From assembly GCF_037893015.1 (NCBI RefSeq), contig NC_133666.1:625489349-625553348 (forward strand): a DNA stretch of 64,000 nucleotides, written 5' to 3'. This document shows, in pieces, positions 33,553 to 44,679 of the stretch; position 1 is the first letter of the stretch, and each line of letters begins with the position of its first letter. The stretch is from Macrotis lagotis. Lineage: Eukaryota; Chordata; Mammalia; Peramelemorphia; Peramelidae. Below the pieces are notes generated by a model. The model was not told where the DNA came from. It ran no database searches and saw only the letters and a program-made list of their open reading frames with translations. The position numbers and the translations under genes are program-made.

Positions 33553-33639
33553 AGTAGTATTGTTATTGATAGATTCACTGGATGTCCTAACAGTGTCTTA
33601 AATACAACTCACTAAACCAGACCTTGAAATATTGAGTAA

Positions 33640-34240
33640 TTACAGTAATTTGATAATTAACTAACAGTTCCTTCCAACTTTCCTTTGTCTATTGAGGTTA
33701 TAAACATCCTAACATCAGGGACCACATTAACCATTTCTATCCTTCTTTTACCTTTTTTCATCAATCAGCTGCCAAGTCTATTAAATTTTAAGTTTGTAAC
33801 ATCTCCAGCAACTGTTGTCTTCTCGCTGACCCCCACCCTGTTCCAGGCCTCCATCACTTCTCACCTATACCACAATAACAACCTCAGAACTGGTTTCTCT
33901 GCTTCCACATTAGCCTCCAATCTTCCTAACACCCCAAGTTTATCTATGTGACTTTTTTTGCTCAAAAATAAGCACATTGACCTATCCTTTCACCTCCCTT
34001 TTAGACACATATCCTCCATATCTGGAATATACTCTTTCCTTATCTCCAATTCTAAAAATTCTTGTGTTCAAGATTCAACTCCAAAAAAAAAATCAAAACA
34101 AACAAACAAAAAAAGACTCAACTCAGGGACCATCCCCTCTGTGAAATCTTCCTTTGATTCCCAGGTCTTTTCCTACAACATGCAACCATCCCCATCCAGT
34201 CTTTATTGAATTTTCCCTCTTTAATTAACATTTTATTTAC
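33640..34240. repeat. Old interspersed repeat, unclassified
   Basis: Phrases such as CCAGGCCTCCATCACTTCTC, ACCTCAGAACTGGTTTCTCTG and GGGACCATCCCCTCTGTGAA recur in mammalian genomes as an old repeat, but I cannot name it with confidence. The two open frames here are not genes. Confidence 0.4.
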
Positions 34241-34246
34241 TTATAT

Positions 34247-34296
34247 ACTACTACTACTACTAATAATAATATAATATAATAATAATAATAATCAGT
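34247..34296. repeat. (TAC)n/(TAA)n trinucleotide repeat
   Basis: Five ACT units, then TAA units with ATATAAT interruptions, immediately before a SINE. Confidence 0.95.
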
Positions 34297-34515
34297 TAGG
34301 TGGTGCAGTGAACAGAGCTCTGGATCTGGAGTCAGGAAGATCTGAGTTCAAGTTTGGCCTCAGACACTTGTGTGTGGACATTTAATCTGTCTGCTTTCAT
34401 TTCCTCACCTGTAAAATGGAGATAATATGGTACCTTCCTTCTAGCATTGTTATGAGGATAAAATGAAATAATGTTTGTAGAGCATTTTAAAGTATTACAT
34501 AAATGCTAGCTATTA
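34297..34515 (+). mobile_element. MON1-type CORE-SINE
   Basis: AGGTGGTGCAGTGAACAGAG, CTGAGTTCAAGTTTGGCCTC, CCTCACCTGTAAAATGGAG and CATAAATGCTAGCTATTAT match the family. Confidence 0.88.
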
Positions 34516-34724
34516 TCTGAATATACGCTGCATTTCTCTAGCCAAATATAAGTTCCCTGAGGCCAGAGACTGATTTATTTTGACTTTGAATCAGGGTTTC
34601 CTGACTTCCAGTCCAATACTGTATCCACCATGCCAGTTACTGCTAATGTTGTAGAAGCCCCTGGGTTCTCTTTATACTCTAAAATTCTGTCATTATGTGA
34701 CTTTATTGTTCTTCAGTCATTTGA

Positions 34725-34905
34725 CTTTTCATGACCCCCTTTGGGTTTGTTTATTTGTTTTTTTTTATAGCAAATATACTGTAGTAGTTTGTCATTTTCT
34801 TCTCCAACTCATTTTTTTTTAAATGAGGAAACCAAGGCAAAGAGAGTTAAGGGATTTGCCCAAGGTCACACAATTAGTATCTAAGGCCATTGACTTGAAT
34901 ACATT
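34725..34905 (-). mobile_element. MAR1-type CORE-SINE
   Basis: ATGACCCCCTTTGGGTTTG, GTAGTTTGTCATTTTCTTCT, CAAGGCAAAGAGAGTTAAGG and TTTGCCCAAGGTCACACAA form the antisense right half. Confidence 0.8.
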
Positions 34906-35224
34906 CTTGAACTGAGTAATAATTGAGGAGGGGGACAGGTCTGTTGCTGCCCAGAGCAGTGAATCCCCTACCCTTACTGAGGACCTCTTTAGGCAGCAAT
35001 AAGTGGCATCTGAGACCCAAGTTGCAATTCCTATATTATGTACAGGGCTGAAGCCAGTCCTAAATGCTCTTCTGGTGCCATCTTATATGGAGATCCTATT
35101 AGCTCTTTGGAGTCAGGCTTCCACCCAGCTCCCTTGACTCTTCTACCTTCCCAATCGGAAAGGTTTTTCTGTTTTGGGTATTTGGTGGGGGAGGATATGA
35201 ATTGCAGATCTGGGAACAGCAGAT

Positions 35225-35350
35225 CTATCAGTCATTAAACTTTTAACAATTGTCAGTCTCTGTGCTAAGTGCTGAGAAGCAAGAATGAAAAAAAAAAGAT
35301 TCTGAAAAACAGACATACACTCTCTGTCCATATAGCTTGGAGTATGAAGG
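35225..35350 (-). repeat. Old interspersed repeat fragment
   Basis: CTGTGCTAAGTGCTGAGAAG and a following AATGAAAAAA stretch are typical of a widespread marsupial repeat. It has no coding content. Confidence 0.4.
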
Positions 35351-35607
35351 GATTGGAATTAGGGTGTCCTCTGTGAGGAACCCTCTGCCTCTCTGCTCCC
35401 AGATGCTAATCTGGCTATTCCTGCTCTATAATAAGGACAGGGGCTCCCTGCTTCTCTAGGACCAAGCAAATAACTATAATCTGGATTTTTTAGGTAGCAG
35501 ATAAGGGTAGGGAACATTGAGGACTAGAAACTGAATTGCCAGGCTTATTTAAATTGTAAAGAGAGTTGCTTAATGTTATTTAATATCCTTCTAGAATAAG
35601 ACATTTT

Positions 35608-35768
35608 ATTTTATATTTTTTACATTTTTTCCAGGCAATGGGGTTAAGTGGCTTGCCCAAGGCCACACAGCTAGGTAATTATTAAGTATCTGAGGATGGA
35701 TTTGAACTCAGGTATTCCTGATTCCAGGGCTGGTGCTCTATCTCCTGTGCCACCTAGCAGCTCCTGGA
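35608..35768 (-). mobile_element. WSINE1/MAR1-like CORE-SINE
   Basis: GGCAATGGGGTTAAGTGGCT, ACACAGCTAGGTAATTATTA, TTTGAACTCAGGTATTCC and CCTGTGCCACCTAGCAGCTC. Confidence 0.88.
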
Positions 35769-35769
35769 A

Positions 35770-36355
35770 CAGGACATTTTAAAATGGAAGAGATTCCTTA
35801 CAATTTATGGAGATGTAAACTAGATAAGTTTCAGATGCATCAGGGGCAATGAACCTGCAGGTTGGTATCAATGTGGGGAGAATATGTTGATTAATTAGTG
35901 GAACTCCTCAGGCTCAGCAGCAATACCCATTGATAAAAATACTCCTAATCATAGATTCTTCTGTGACCATCCTGCTGCCTCATTGGACCTAGGGATTTTG
36001 GCTGGCGATTTGCCAAAAAAATCAATGTTATCTCTGCAAGAAGAGTTAGGGTGGATGACATCACCCTCATCTAGTAAGATGGGCTGCTGTGATTGTGGTG
36101 AGCCAAGTGTCCCACTCCTCCCTTTGATCTTTGAACTTGAAAAAAATGATAGAAAGATGTTCTCTCCACCAAGATGATCTGTGGCTTCTTCTGTGGAATC
36201 AACACCCACAGAAGGGAGGGTTGAGGGAATTGAGGTTGGAAGCCAGTATTGTTAATGTCATTTTTTTGCTTAAATGACATTTAATTATGTGGACCACAAT
36301 GCAGCCGAGAAGACTAGAATTATAATAGGAATATAGGCTTGAGCTAAGCAAAATT
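35770..36355. other. Intergenic, no recognised feature
   Basis: Small open frames on both strands at 35949-36280 have no protein features and are probably chance. Confidence 0.5.
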
Positions 36356-36357
36356 TT

Positions 36358-36660
36358 TTCCAGTCTTTTTTAAAAATTTAATTTAATTTTTCCATTTGCA
36401 TGCAAAGATAGTTTTCAACCTTCATCCTTTTGTAAGCTTTTGAATTCCACATTTTTCTACTACCCTCCCTTTTCTCCTCCTTCTTCCCCCTGGAAGCAAA
36501 CAATTTAATATAGGTTGTACATGTACAATCATGTTTAGGATATTTCCATATTAGTTATGTTGTGAAAAAGGAGTTAGAATGAAGGGGAAAAAACAATGAG
36601 AAAGTAAAAACATAAAAGAAATTTTAAAAAATGAACATAGCATGCTTGAGCAAAGTAAAT
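36358..36660 (-). mobile_element. L1 3' fragment
   Basis: GCATGCAAAGATAGTTTTCA, AATATAGGTTGTACATGTAC and CATATTAGTTATGTTGTGAA are the old L1 3'UTR series, antisense. Confidence 0.75.
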
Positions 36661-36944
36661 TTTAAAAATTATGAATTCTTATGGGTACCTGTACATACCT
36701 CAGACAGAACCTGGATCTTATGACTCCCTAATAGGATACCAGGAGCGATAGGACCCAAGCTAGTCCACATCTCTTTGTATGCAGAGGGTCTAAAAAATTA
36801 CTCAGATGAGATCTTGTAAAATGCTTGCACAAAAGGTCTTGGGTTAGTCACTGAGACCTAGGATCGCTGTCTGGTAGTTTATGTAGTCTACATGTTGACT
36901 AGGACGTCAAGCGTCACTTTGGGGTATATTTGTCACTTTTATTA

Positions 36945-37235
36945 TAGAAGCTCATATATAACCATGAGCAATCACCAGTTTTCTAGTTTATATCTGATTT
37001 TGTGTGAAAAATATTTTGTAATTGTGTTCATATAGTTTCTGAGTCTTGTCTTGGGAGGTAGATTCCCAAGCATTTTATGTTGTCTGTAGTTATTTTAAAT
37101 GGAATTTCTCTTTCTATTTCATGCTCATGATTTTTGTTGATCCTATATAGAAATGCTGATGATTTATGTGGGTTCATTTTATATCCTGCTACCTTGATAA
37201 AGTTATTATTTCAACACATCCTTTGTTCACCATTT
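36945..37235 (-). mobile_element. L1 ORF2 fragment
   Basis: GTTTCTGAGTCTTGTCTTGG, AGATTCCCAAGCATTTTATG, TTGTCTGTAGTTATTTTAAA and GCTGATGATTTATGTGGGTT match the same ORF2 region as 50.08-50.25 kb and 57.8-58.1 kb. Confidence 0.8.
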
Positions 37236-37239
37236 ACTT

Positions 37240-37985
37240 AGTTGCCTTTCCTTCTCAAATTCCAACAAATAAAACTGATACTCCTAGGAGAGGGCATGCA
37301 TTGATTCCCATAAGAATTCATATTTTATTTGTTCACTTGGCTCATGCTTTCAATTATTAAGAAGATTCTAATCTCCCTCCTAATTTCATGTGACCCCAAA
37401 GGACTACTTATTCACACGTGGATTTAAATGTTTACTGAAGTGGATGCAAAATTAAAAATGTTGGTTTTGAGGTCCATTACTTCACCACAGACTCTTCTTC
37501 ACTTTGAGGGAGGGCCAGACTAACCATCCCTCATTCTTCAGCCCTAACACTATAGGCAGTCCTTCTTCCTTCTTCTTGCACCTCATTTTCATAATGTAAG
37601 TTCCTTGAGTCCAGAGACCCCTTTTCCCCCTTGTATTTATTTGCTCAGTACTTAACTTGGTGCATAAGAAATGCATCTTGACTAGTATTTCTAAAGAAAC
37701 ACACAGATCACATTAGCAAAGGAATTGCCAAAGATGAGGGCAGAAATTTCAATTTTACTGCAGAGTAAGTGAAGACCATTCATCCCAACTCCTATCCAGG
37801 GACAGCACTGGCTTGGTTAATTGACAGATGAAATGTGGAGTACCATTAGTTACTTGCCAACGAGCTTCCTCAAATGTGATACTCAGAACTAAAGATGGGA
37901 GTCCAAGTAGGGAAGTGGATTACCTCCCTTGAAACCCAGAGGCAGAGACCAGTGTCCAGACCAAAGTCTTATCTCCCCTTCATTG
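37240..37985. other. Intergenic, no recognised gene
   Basis: Nothing coding is visible. The segment may belong to the duplication unit downstream of copy C but is too diverged to align by eye. Confidence 0.4.
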
Positions 37986-37987
37986 GT

Positions 37988-38150
37988 TCTTTTTTTTCTT
38001 CTTCTTGTTTTTGCAAAGCAATGGGGTTAAGTGACTTGCCCAAGGCCACACAGCTAGGTCATTATTAAGTGTCTGAGACCAGATTTGAACTCAGGGATTC
38101 TTGACCTCAGGACTAGTGCTCTATCCACTGAGTCACCTAGATGCTCCCCC
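37988..38150 (-). mobile_element. WSINE1/MAR1-like CORE-SINE
   Basis: AAAGCAATGGGGTTAAGTGA, CACAGCTAGGTCATTATTAA and CTCTATCCACTGAGTCACCT. It lies about 320 bases beyond the stop codon of copy C. Confidence 0.87.
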
Positions 38151-38469
38151 TTCATTGGTTCTTAATAACTTAATCCTTGTTTTTTTCTGTATCACATTTG
38201 TTTATATTTTTCCAGTATTTCCCCCACTGTTTCCTATATAAAATGCTAACCATTCTTTCTGAGGATGGGGGCTCCATTAATCATTCAGTGGGATAGGAGA
38301 AAGGATATTATTATCAAAAACTTTAATGATGATATTAGTATCCCTGGGGAGCTTTGTTAAATTGGAGTAGGGGCTATCAAGATGGGGTCCTTTGGGGTGG
38401 AAAAGGCTGGGAGGAAAGGGAAAGCAGATGAATCCTAGATGGAGGACAGAAAGGTTCTTATGTCATAAC

Positions 38470-39504
38470 CTAACTCAGAGGGCAGGTGGTATTGGCCTTC
38501 TGAAAGTCTGTCCGGATCCACAGTAGGTCCATGGGCTTGATGGGATGGACAATTGCAAGCTGGATGAAATCACACCGTTCATATTCCCTGCCAAAGAACT
38601 GGAAGATATCTAGAGGGCTAGGAGTGGGTTTCACCCTCAAATGCTGCAGACATAACCCCACAAACACATCCTCCAAGTATATTGTCTTGATTTTCTTGGC
38701 CACAGCAAGAATTTTCAGGGCCAGACAGCCAGACATGATGTAGCCAGCCCCACCACAGTAGGCTGGGTAGATGGTTCCAGGGAACACCTCTCGGGGCATG
38801 TACCACTTGGAGTTTGGATTCCTCACAGGCATCCTGTTCTTATAGATGTAGCCTGTGATGAAGGATGGTTGTGGGGGCCCCTCAGGCAGAAGCACCTTAT
38901 GTACCAGTAAGTTAGCATTCAGGAATACATTGCCATCCACCTTGAGCACATACTGTGCAGTTTGGCAGTGTCGTGCCACCCACTCCAGTCCCATCAGGGT
39001 CTTGAAAGTCAGGTTGTTATATGTATCTAGGAAGCCCACCTGGAGCAGGTCTTGATTTTTGGCATCCTCCATCTCTAACAGATACTGAAAGTGTCTATGT
39101 AAGTGGAATGGAAAAAGGCCAAGGACAAAGAGACAATGGATGGTCACACCTGGTATGATGGCTTCATTTCCCCAGGTGGTCCGGATAGCTTCCCGGACCT
39201 CTCTGTCCTGAGGCTGAGTCATCACCAACATCAGCAGGAAAGGGGTAGTATTACTTTGACACATGTCTGGGTGGCTGATCAGGAAGGGGTATGAATAGGG
39301 ATATTTCACCACTGCCATATTTGAGGTCAAAAGTTGTCCTGATAATTTCTCCATGGGGATATCCAGGGCATCTGGAGCCAAGGGGATTAGAGATATCAGG
39401 GAATACATGGAGTTCTTGGTCTTAAGGTGGAATTGGGGTCCTGAAAGTTTCAGGGCTTCCAACCTTGCCTTCAGAAACAGTGTCAACATTACTCCACAGG
39501 CCAT
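38470..39504 (-). CDS. B3GALT2-like beta-1,3-glycosyltransferase, copy C (344-codon open frame)
   Basis: A GT31-family type II Golgi enzyme by homology; members transfer galactose or N-acetylhexosamine from a UDP-sugar in beta-1,3 linkage. Seen in the frame, in order: a short hydrophobic N-terminus (MACGVMLTLFL), a stem, HPDMC, LLMLVMTQPQ, EAIRTTWGNE (residues about 105-114), CLFVLGL, LLQVGFLDTYNNLTFKTLMG, YVLKVDGNVFLN (about 191-202), NSKWYMPREVFPGTIYPAYC, GAGYIMSG and YLEDVFVGLCL, with sequons NTT, NLT and NTT. The SKWYMP block points to B3GALT2. The metal-binding DxD reads DGN, lacking the second aspartate. Length is normal for the family. The ATG aligned with the starts of A and B is at 39550 but is one base out of frame, so ATG 39504 must be used and the membrane anchor is short. 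It is the only open copy; activity is uncertain. Confidence 0.8.
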   Translation of the reverse strand: MACGVMLTLFLKARLEALKLSGPQFHLKTKNSMYSLISLIPLAPDALDIPMEKLSGQLLTSNMAVVKYPYSYPFLISHPDMCQSNTTPFLLMLVMTQPQDREVREAIRTTWGNEAIIPGVTIHCLFVLGLFPFHLHRHFQYLLEMEDAKNQDLLQVGFLDTYNNLTFKTLMGLEWVARHCQTAQYVLKVDGNVFLNANLLVHKVLLPEGPPQPSFITGYIYKNRMPVRNPNSKWYMPREVFPGTIYPAYCGGAGYIMSGCLALKILAVAKKIKTIYLEDVFVGLCLQHLRVKPTPSPLDIFQFFGREYERCDFIQLAIVHPIKPMDLLWIRTDFQKANTTCPLS

Positions 39505-39563
39505 GCCCAGCAGAGTTCCCCAGCACCAGATGACCCCACAACAACCTCATGATACTCTATGTC

Positions 39564-41017
39564 CTGGGTCAGGAGGAACAAAAAGTCACATCATTATAGG
39601 TACGGGACCCTTCTCTCAAGTCAGAAATATGGAGGATTTGGTCAGAGCTCCCAAGGTATAGTAGATTTGGGAGCAGCAGAGAAGACAATAGAGGACTAAG
39701 GAAGGAGACTGAGTAGTCTCCTATGTGAGGGGCCTGGAGTCTTGAAGGGGTCTTGAAGTTTGTTCAGTTAACAATCTGTAAGATAGGTGAGGGAATATTC
39801 CCTTTTGGGTCCTCTCCCTCTTCTCTCAACTTCTCCTTTTTTCCTACTTTTCACTAGGAATAAGAGCTATCCCTCTACCAAACTCTACCTAGAGAAAGTT
39901 AGAGGAGCACTAGATAATTGCAAAGACAAAAGTGATGGTAGTACCTTCAGGAGGACAAGGTCCCTTAGTGAATAATAGCACCTCCTCCTCCCAAGGCTAA
40001 AAGAACTGGCATCTTGCCCTATCTAATGTGGGGTCAGGATCAGGCCATCTTAGGGTGAGAGGAAAGACTCAGTGGTTCTATTCTGATCCTTATCTTTGTG
40101 GATTGCAGTCTTATAGCTGAATTCAAACCCCTACTACCGTTATTTATCCCTTTATCTATCCCTGGATCTTTCTGGATTTCAGTTTCCATATCTGTAAAAT
40201 GAGTGTGTTAGTCCCTGAGGGAGTGGCGAATGAGCTTCAATAGTGTAGATGGAAGCATATTTTTTTTTTGTACAAGGTCAATATGAAAATTTATTTACTT
40301 GACCATACATGTTTATAACATAGTTTGTTTTCCTTACTTTCTCAAAGTGGGGAAGGGAGAGGAAAGAGGAAAGAGAGAGAATGCAGACCTGAAAATAAAA
40401 TTGAATTAATAATTATGTTAGGCTAATTTTTCTCTAAGGCCCCTTCCTGCTCTAAGTCAATGATCCTAAGGGGGTTGGATGAGTCTTCACTGATGGGGAA
40501 ACTAAAGCTCCTGAGGGTTAAGTGATTTGTTCAAGATTATATAGTGAATTGGGGCGACTAGGTGGCACAGTGGATAAAACACTGGCCCTGGAGTCAGGAG
40601 TACCTGGGTTCAAATCTGGTCTCAGACACTTAATAATTACGTAGCTGTGTGGCCTTGGGCAAGCCACTTAACCCCATTTGCCTTGCAAAAACCTAAAAAA
40701 AAAGATTATATAGTGAATTGGTGGCAAGACCAGAAGTAGAATCCAGGTCTATTGCCCTTAGACCAGGGCCCATCCCTCCACAAAAGGGGGGGCTCCATCC
40801 CCACCTAACCTGGAATTCCTCTTTCTTCTCTTTCAGTTGCTCTTCCCAATATCCCCTTTCTTCAACCCCACAAACAGTTCAGAGGTCATGGAAGAATGAA
40901 CTCTGAAAGGCTTATAGAAGATTTTGATCATCCATTGAATGTCTTACGTTTCTCATCCTAGGCAGCTCATAATAGGAACACCTAGCTCAAACAAATTTCT
41001 TTGGGACCTTGGCTTAC
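39564..41017 (-). other. Putative intron of copy C
   Basis: The donor GCAGAAG|GTAAGC at 41018/41017 and the acceptor CCTGACCCAG ending at 39564, 13 bases before the ancestral ATG, mirror copy B. A plus-strand SINE (40552-40705) sits within. Short open frames here have no features. Confidence 0.4.
40552..40705 (+). mobile_element. WSINE1/MAR1-like CORE-SINE, sense orientation
   Basis: The only copy of this family in sense: GGGGCGACTAGGTGGCACAG, GGTTCAAATCTGGTCTCAGA, CTTGGGCAAGCCACTTAACC, CCTTGCAAAAACCTAAAAAA. The A-tail is flanked by duplicated ATTATATAGTGAATTG (about 40535-40550 and 40705-40720), a target-site duplication of about 16 bp. Confidence 0.93.
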
Positions 41018-41300
41018 CTTCTGCCCTGAATCCTCTCCCTTATTCTCTTCCCATTTGACTATTTAGCTTTATTGCATCATAGTAAATATGTGACTCCCAA
41101 GATCCAAATTACTATGTTCTGTCCCACTCAGAGTGGGGTTATTTTCTTCTTATTCTACAATTAACTACATTTCTCTGGGATTTCTGAATATTTTGAGTCT
41201 GTCCATTAGCTCTAAGGATTTCCTTTGAATAGAGAATGTGAGTTCACATATTTTAGTGCCTATTAGCTGAATTATCCTGGCACATCTCCTATTTAGGTAT
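41012..41300 (-). promoter_or_regulatory. Tail repeat copy 4: candidate promoter and exon 1 of copy C
   Basis: GGCTTACCTTCTGCCCTG at 41011 and TAGCTTTATTGCATCATAGT at 41064-41083 match copies 1-3. ATTGCATCA (41071-41079) is intact. Similarity continues with ACTATGTTCTGTCCC near 41113 and with GAATAGAG about 41226, compare GAATAGAG in the ILF3 3'UTR at 13774. On the minus strand the order is TGATGCAAT, CAATAAAG, about 50 bases, GCAGAAG|GTAAGC. Confidence 0.45.
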
Positions 41301-41499
41301 TTTTGAATTGAGAGAGAAAAGCTATCTTCTTTTGTAACATTTCTCCTTTACCTTTGAAGGCAGCATACTCTTTTCTAACCTCCCCCTTTTTACCTTTTTC
41401 ACTGTCCTCTTTTCCTCCTTTCAACTTAAAGTGGGTGGTCCCCAAGGATCTTGTTTTAGCCCTTATTTCTTCTCTCTATAGTCTCTCCCTTTGCAAGCA

Positions 41500-41935
41500 C
41501 TTTTTTTAAATTTATTTTTATTAAAGATATTATTTGAGTTTTACAATTCCCCCCCCCATCTTACTTCCCTCCCCCACCCCCACGGAAAGCAATCTGTCAG
41601 TCTTTACTTTGTTTCCATGTTGTACCTCGATCCAAATTGAGTGTGATGAGAGAGGAATCTCCTTAAAGAAGAGACAAGAAGTCTAAGAGGTAACAAGATC
41701 AGACAATAAGATACCTATTTTTTTCTTTTTTTTTGCAAGGCAAATGGGGTTAAGTGGCTTGCCCAGGGCCACACAGCTAGGTAATTATTAAGTGTCTGAG
41801 ACCGGATTTGAACCCAAGTACTCCTGACTGCAGGGCTGGTGCTTTATCCACTACGCCACCTAGCTGCCCCTGTTTTTTTTCTAAATTAAAGGGACTAGTC
41901 CTTGAACTTTGTTCAAACTCCACACCTCCGCCAAT
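41500..41935 (-). mobile_element. L1 3' end, 5'-truncated, with inserted SINE
   Basis: TTTATTTTTATTAAAGATAT (A-rich tail in antisense), a C-rich tract CCCCCCCCCATCTTACTTCC, then GTGTGATGAGAGAGGAATCT and AGATCAGACAATAAGATACC, identical in order to the ends at 48.3 and 59.5 kb. A SINE interrupts it at 41722-41871. Confidence 0.9.
41722..41871 (-). mobile_element. WSINE1/MAR1-like CORE-SINE inside an L1
   Basis: GCAAGGCAAATGGGGTTAAG to ACGCCACCTAGCTGCCCC, close to consensus, so probably a young insertion. Confidence 0.92.
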
Positions 41936-41939
41936 CACT

Positions 41940-42960
41940 TTCAACATCATAGATTTATGGAAGAATGTGCTGGTAATTCTGAATTTGCAGGGGAAAAAAA
42001 AAGTAGATGACAACTTTTAAGTTTAATCTGCATTTCCTCCATCACATTATCTTCTTGACAATCAAAACAATAAAACAGTCTAATTCTAGACTGTAAAGCA
42101 AACAAGGCATTATTTGGTGTATCTGCTAATGGTTGAGGGGTAAACCATGTTCACAATGAAAATTTTAACCATCAGCTCTGGGACCAGAACACCTTGGATT
42201 TAGGGATCATAACCTGCACAGAATTAAACAGGAAGGTACCTTTGAGATCATCCAGGGCCATTCCCTTATTTTATAGATGAAAGAAATGGTACCAAGAAAG
42301 GTCAGGTAACTCTAATATTTGGGCCTTGAGCAAAGTTTTATTTTTTGTCTTTGCATTTCAGCACCTAGTAAAGAGCCTGGCAGTGCCCAGATGCTCAATA
42401 AATGGTTAGGAATTAATGGATTGCTCCAACCATATAGCTAGTACAAAGTCAAAATGAGAATTAAAGTAAGGTCTTCTGAGACCAAATCCTGTGTTGTTAC
42501 TTCAGCCCCAACACAAATTCTTATTGCTTCTTTTTTGAAGATGATACCTACATCTAAATCTCCAGCCTTTTCTTTCAATCTTTTATTTTCATGTTTCCTA
42601 CTGCTTAGAGGATATGTCCAAAGGCTGCCTTGGGGGAGGGGGGGTTAGTGAGTTTCTCCTTATGATCTTCTAAAGAAAGTTTCATTAACACTTATTAGAT
42701 ATGAGATGGGGTAATTAGGTTCTGTTAGGACCAGATTTCCTTTCTGATCCTTTCTGGCTGTTCCACTGGTATCTTAAACTCAACATGCCCTAAGACAAAT
42801 AGAGAATGTTTTCCACTGAGCCTACCCTTCTACTGTTTCAGTTCATCCAAATCTCCCTGATTGAATTAGGGTAATAGTTCACATTTTCCACACTCTTCTC
42901 ATTTCCAATCAGTTGGTTCATTATGTAGCTTCAACTTCTGTCACTGGATTTATTGCTTTC
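41940..42960. other. Intergenic, old repeat pieces only
   Basis: A CCTGGCAGTGCCCAGATGCTCAATAAATGG-type repeat end lies near 42375-42410. No gene is visible. Confidence 0.45.
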
Positions 42961-42964
42961 TAAG

Positions 42965-43180
42965 TAATTAGGTATATAGCGTAGTGGATAGAGCAGATCG
43001 ACCTGGGGCACATACAGCCCTAGATACTTACTGACTATGTGACCCTTGGCAAATCACTCTTTGTCTCAGTTTCCTCATCTAAAAAATGGGTATTATAATA
43101 ATAGCAACTATCTTGGGATTGTTATGAGGATGAAAAAGGATATTTGTATAGTAAGTGCCATATAAATACTAATTATTATT
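42965..43180 (+). mobile_element. MON1-type CORE-SINE
   Basis: GCGTAGTGGATAGAGCAGAT, GTGACCCTTGGCAAATCACT, GTCTCAGTTTCCTCATCTAA and CCATATAAATACTAATTATT. Confidence 0.85.
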
Positions 43181-43765
43181 ATTATTTCACTCTATATTAG
43201 TTCATATGTCTTCCCATACTTCTCTGAATTCTTCATTTTCCTTGTTTCTTATTGGTGCAGCTAGGCATTCCTTAGTTGAAGGACACTTATTTTGTTTCCA
43301 ATTCTTTGATACCACAAAAAGTAATTGGAATGGGTATTTTAATGTTTTGGGGAACTCTCTACCATGAACGCCTATTGGTGGAATTTCTGGGTTAAATGGT
43401 ATGAAAAGGAGAGAGATGTAATTTCACATCTTTTCTTTGGGAACAAGCTTGGCCAGTAGAATTGTAGTGCTCAGTCTATTTTATTTTTGTCATTCTTTTC
43501 ATTTTACATTATTGCTTTCTTCTTTTATATTTTCCCATTTACTTCACTCTGCAACAGTTCTTTTATGTCTCTCCATCCTTCTCAGTATATTTTTTAATTT
43601 GCATCTTTTCTTACAACAAAGTAATATTTCATTCTATTCAGGTAATACAATTCATTTCCCAAGTGCTAAGTATCTACTTTGTTTCCATTTACTCGTTGTT
43701 ACCAAAAATGCAACTATAAACATTTTGGGTTATATGTAACTTTTCCTTCTAAGGTAACTTGTTAT
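43181..43765 (-). mobile_element. L1 3' fragment(s)
   Basis: TCTTCCCATACTTCTCTGAA, TTGAAGGACACTTATTTTG, CTCTTTCTTTTG-like pieces and TTCATTCTATTCAGGTAATA belong to the L1 ORF2 end and 3'UTR. The order suggests two overlapping remnants. Confidence 0.6.
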
Positions 43766-43769
43766 CGAG

Positions 43770-44675
43770 GCCAAAAATTATAGGGATGATCTGTTCTGCT
43801 GGGTGGATAAGACCAAAACTTTAAATCTTGCCCCTACCCCTTTTGGCCAGGGAGTTTGTGTGTAGAGGAATATGGAAACTGAATGAGGACATAAGGAAGA
43901 AAGTAAGTAGTTTGGAGAAAGGCAAAGTCATTTGTTAGTGGACTGAGAATGAAAAGCATTAAAATAGCTACAGAGAGTAGCTGAGATAAATAAGAAAGAG
44001 CTGGCCAAGGTTGAGAACTGAACCTGTGTGAACCTTTTCCATTTTCTAATATAAAGAAATCTGGAGAATAAGCAATTGCTGACAACTTGTCTTGGACATA
44101 GGTCAGCTCAGAATTTTAAGAGAAACAACAAATGGAGCAATTACTCAGAGTAATAAACTGTAAAATTCTGTGTTGAATGGAGAATAAAGCATGCTTCATT
44201 GATTTTATATGAAAGATTGGGTAATTTTTAGGTTAATAATTAGGGAAATAGGGATATCAGAACTATTTTATGATTATGAGACAAGTGTAGCTTTTTTGAT
44301 TATAGATAGAATTTTATTACTGTTACAGTGAGACTATTAGCTGAGAGAACTTAAGAGTTTGTACTAAGAAAGATAAGAGAAGTGAAATCAGGAAAGATTT
44401 CAGAATTCTATAAGCTAAGCTTGAAGTTGGAAGGAATGAAAATGCATCATTGCTGTCTAATTAATCAAATTGAACAGAGAAACATCATAAAAGAAAATCT
44501 GAGAGGTCATGCTACAGATCAACTATTTTCACTAAGAAATTGTTTCCAGTAACATGTACATCAAGTAGATCACAGAGTGGATCACAGAGTGATCAGTTTA
44601 GCAGTGTAAGACAAAAGCTATATTCCTCAAGGAACTTTACAGACAGTTCTTAGAAAGAAAGTTGATAGTATTTTT
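43770..44675. other. Intergenic, no recognised gene
   Basis: An AT-rich stretch with no recognised repeat or gene. A minus-strand 83-codon frame has no features. Confidence 0.4.
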
Positions 44676-44679
44676 CTTA

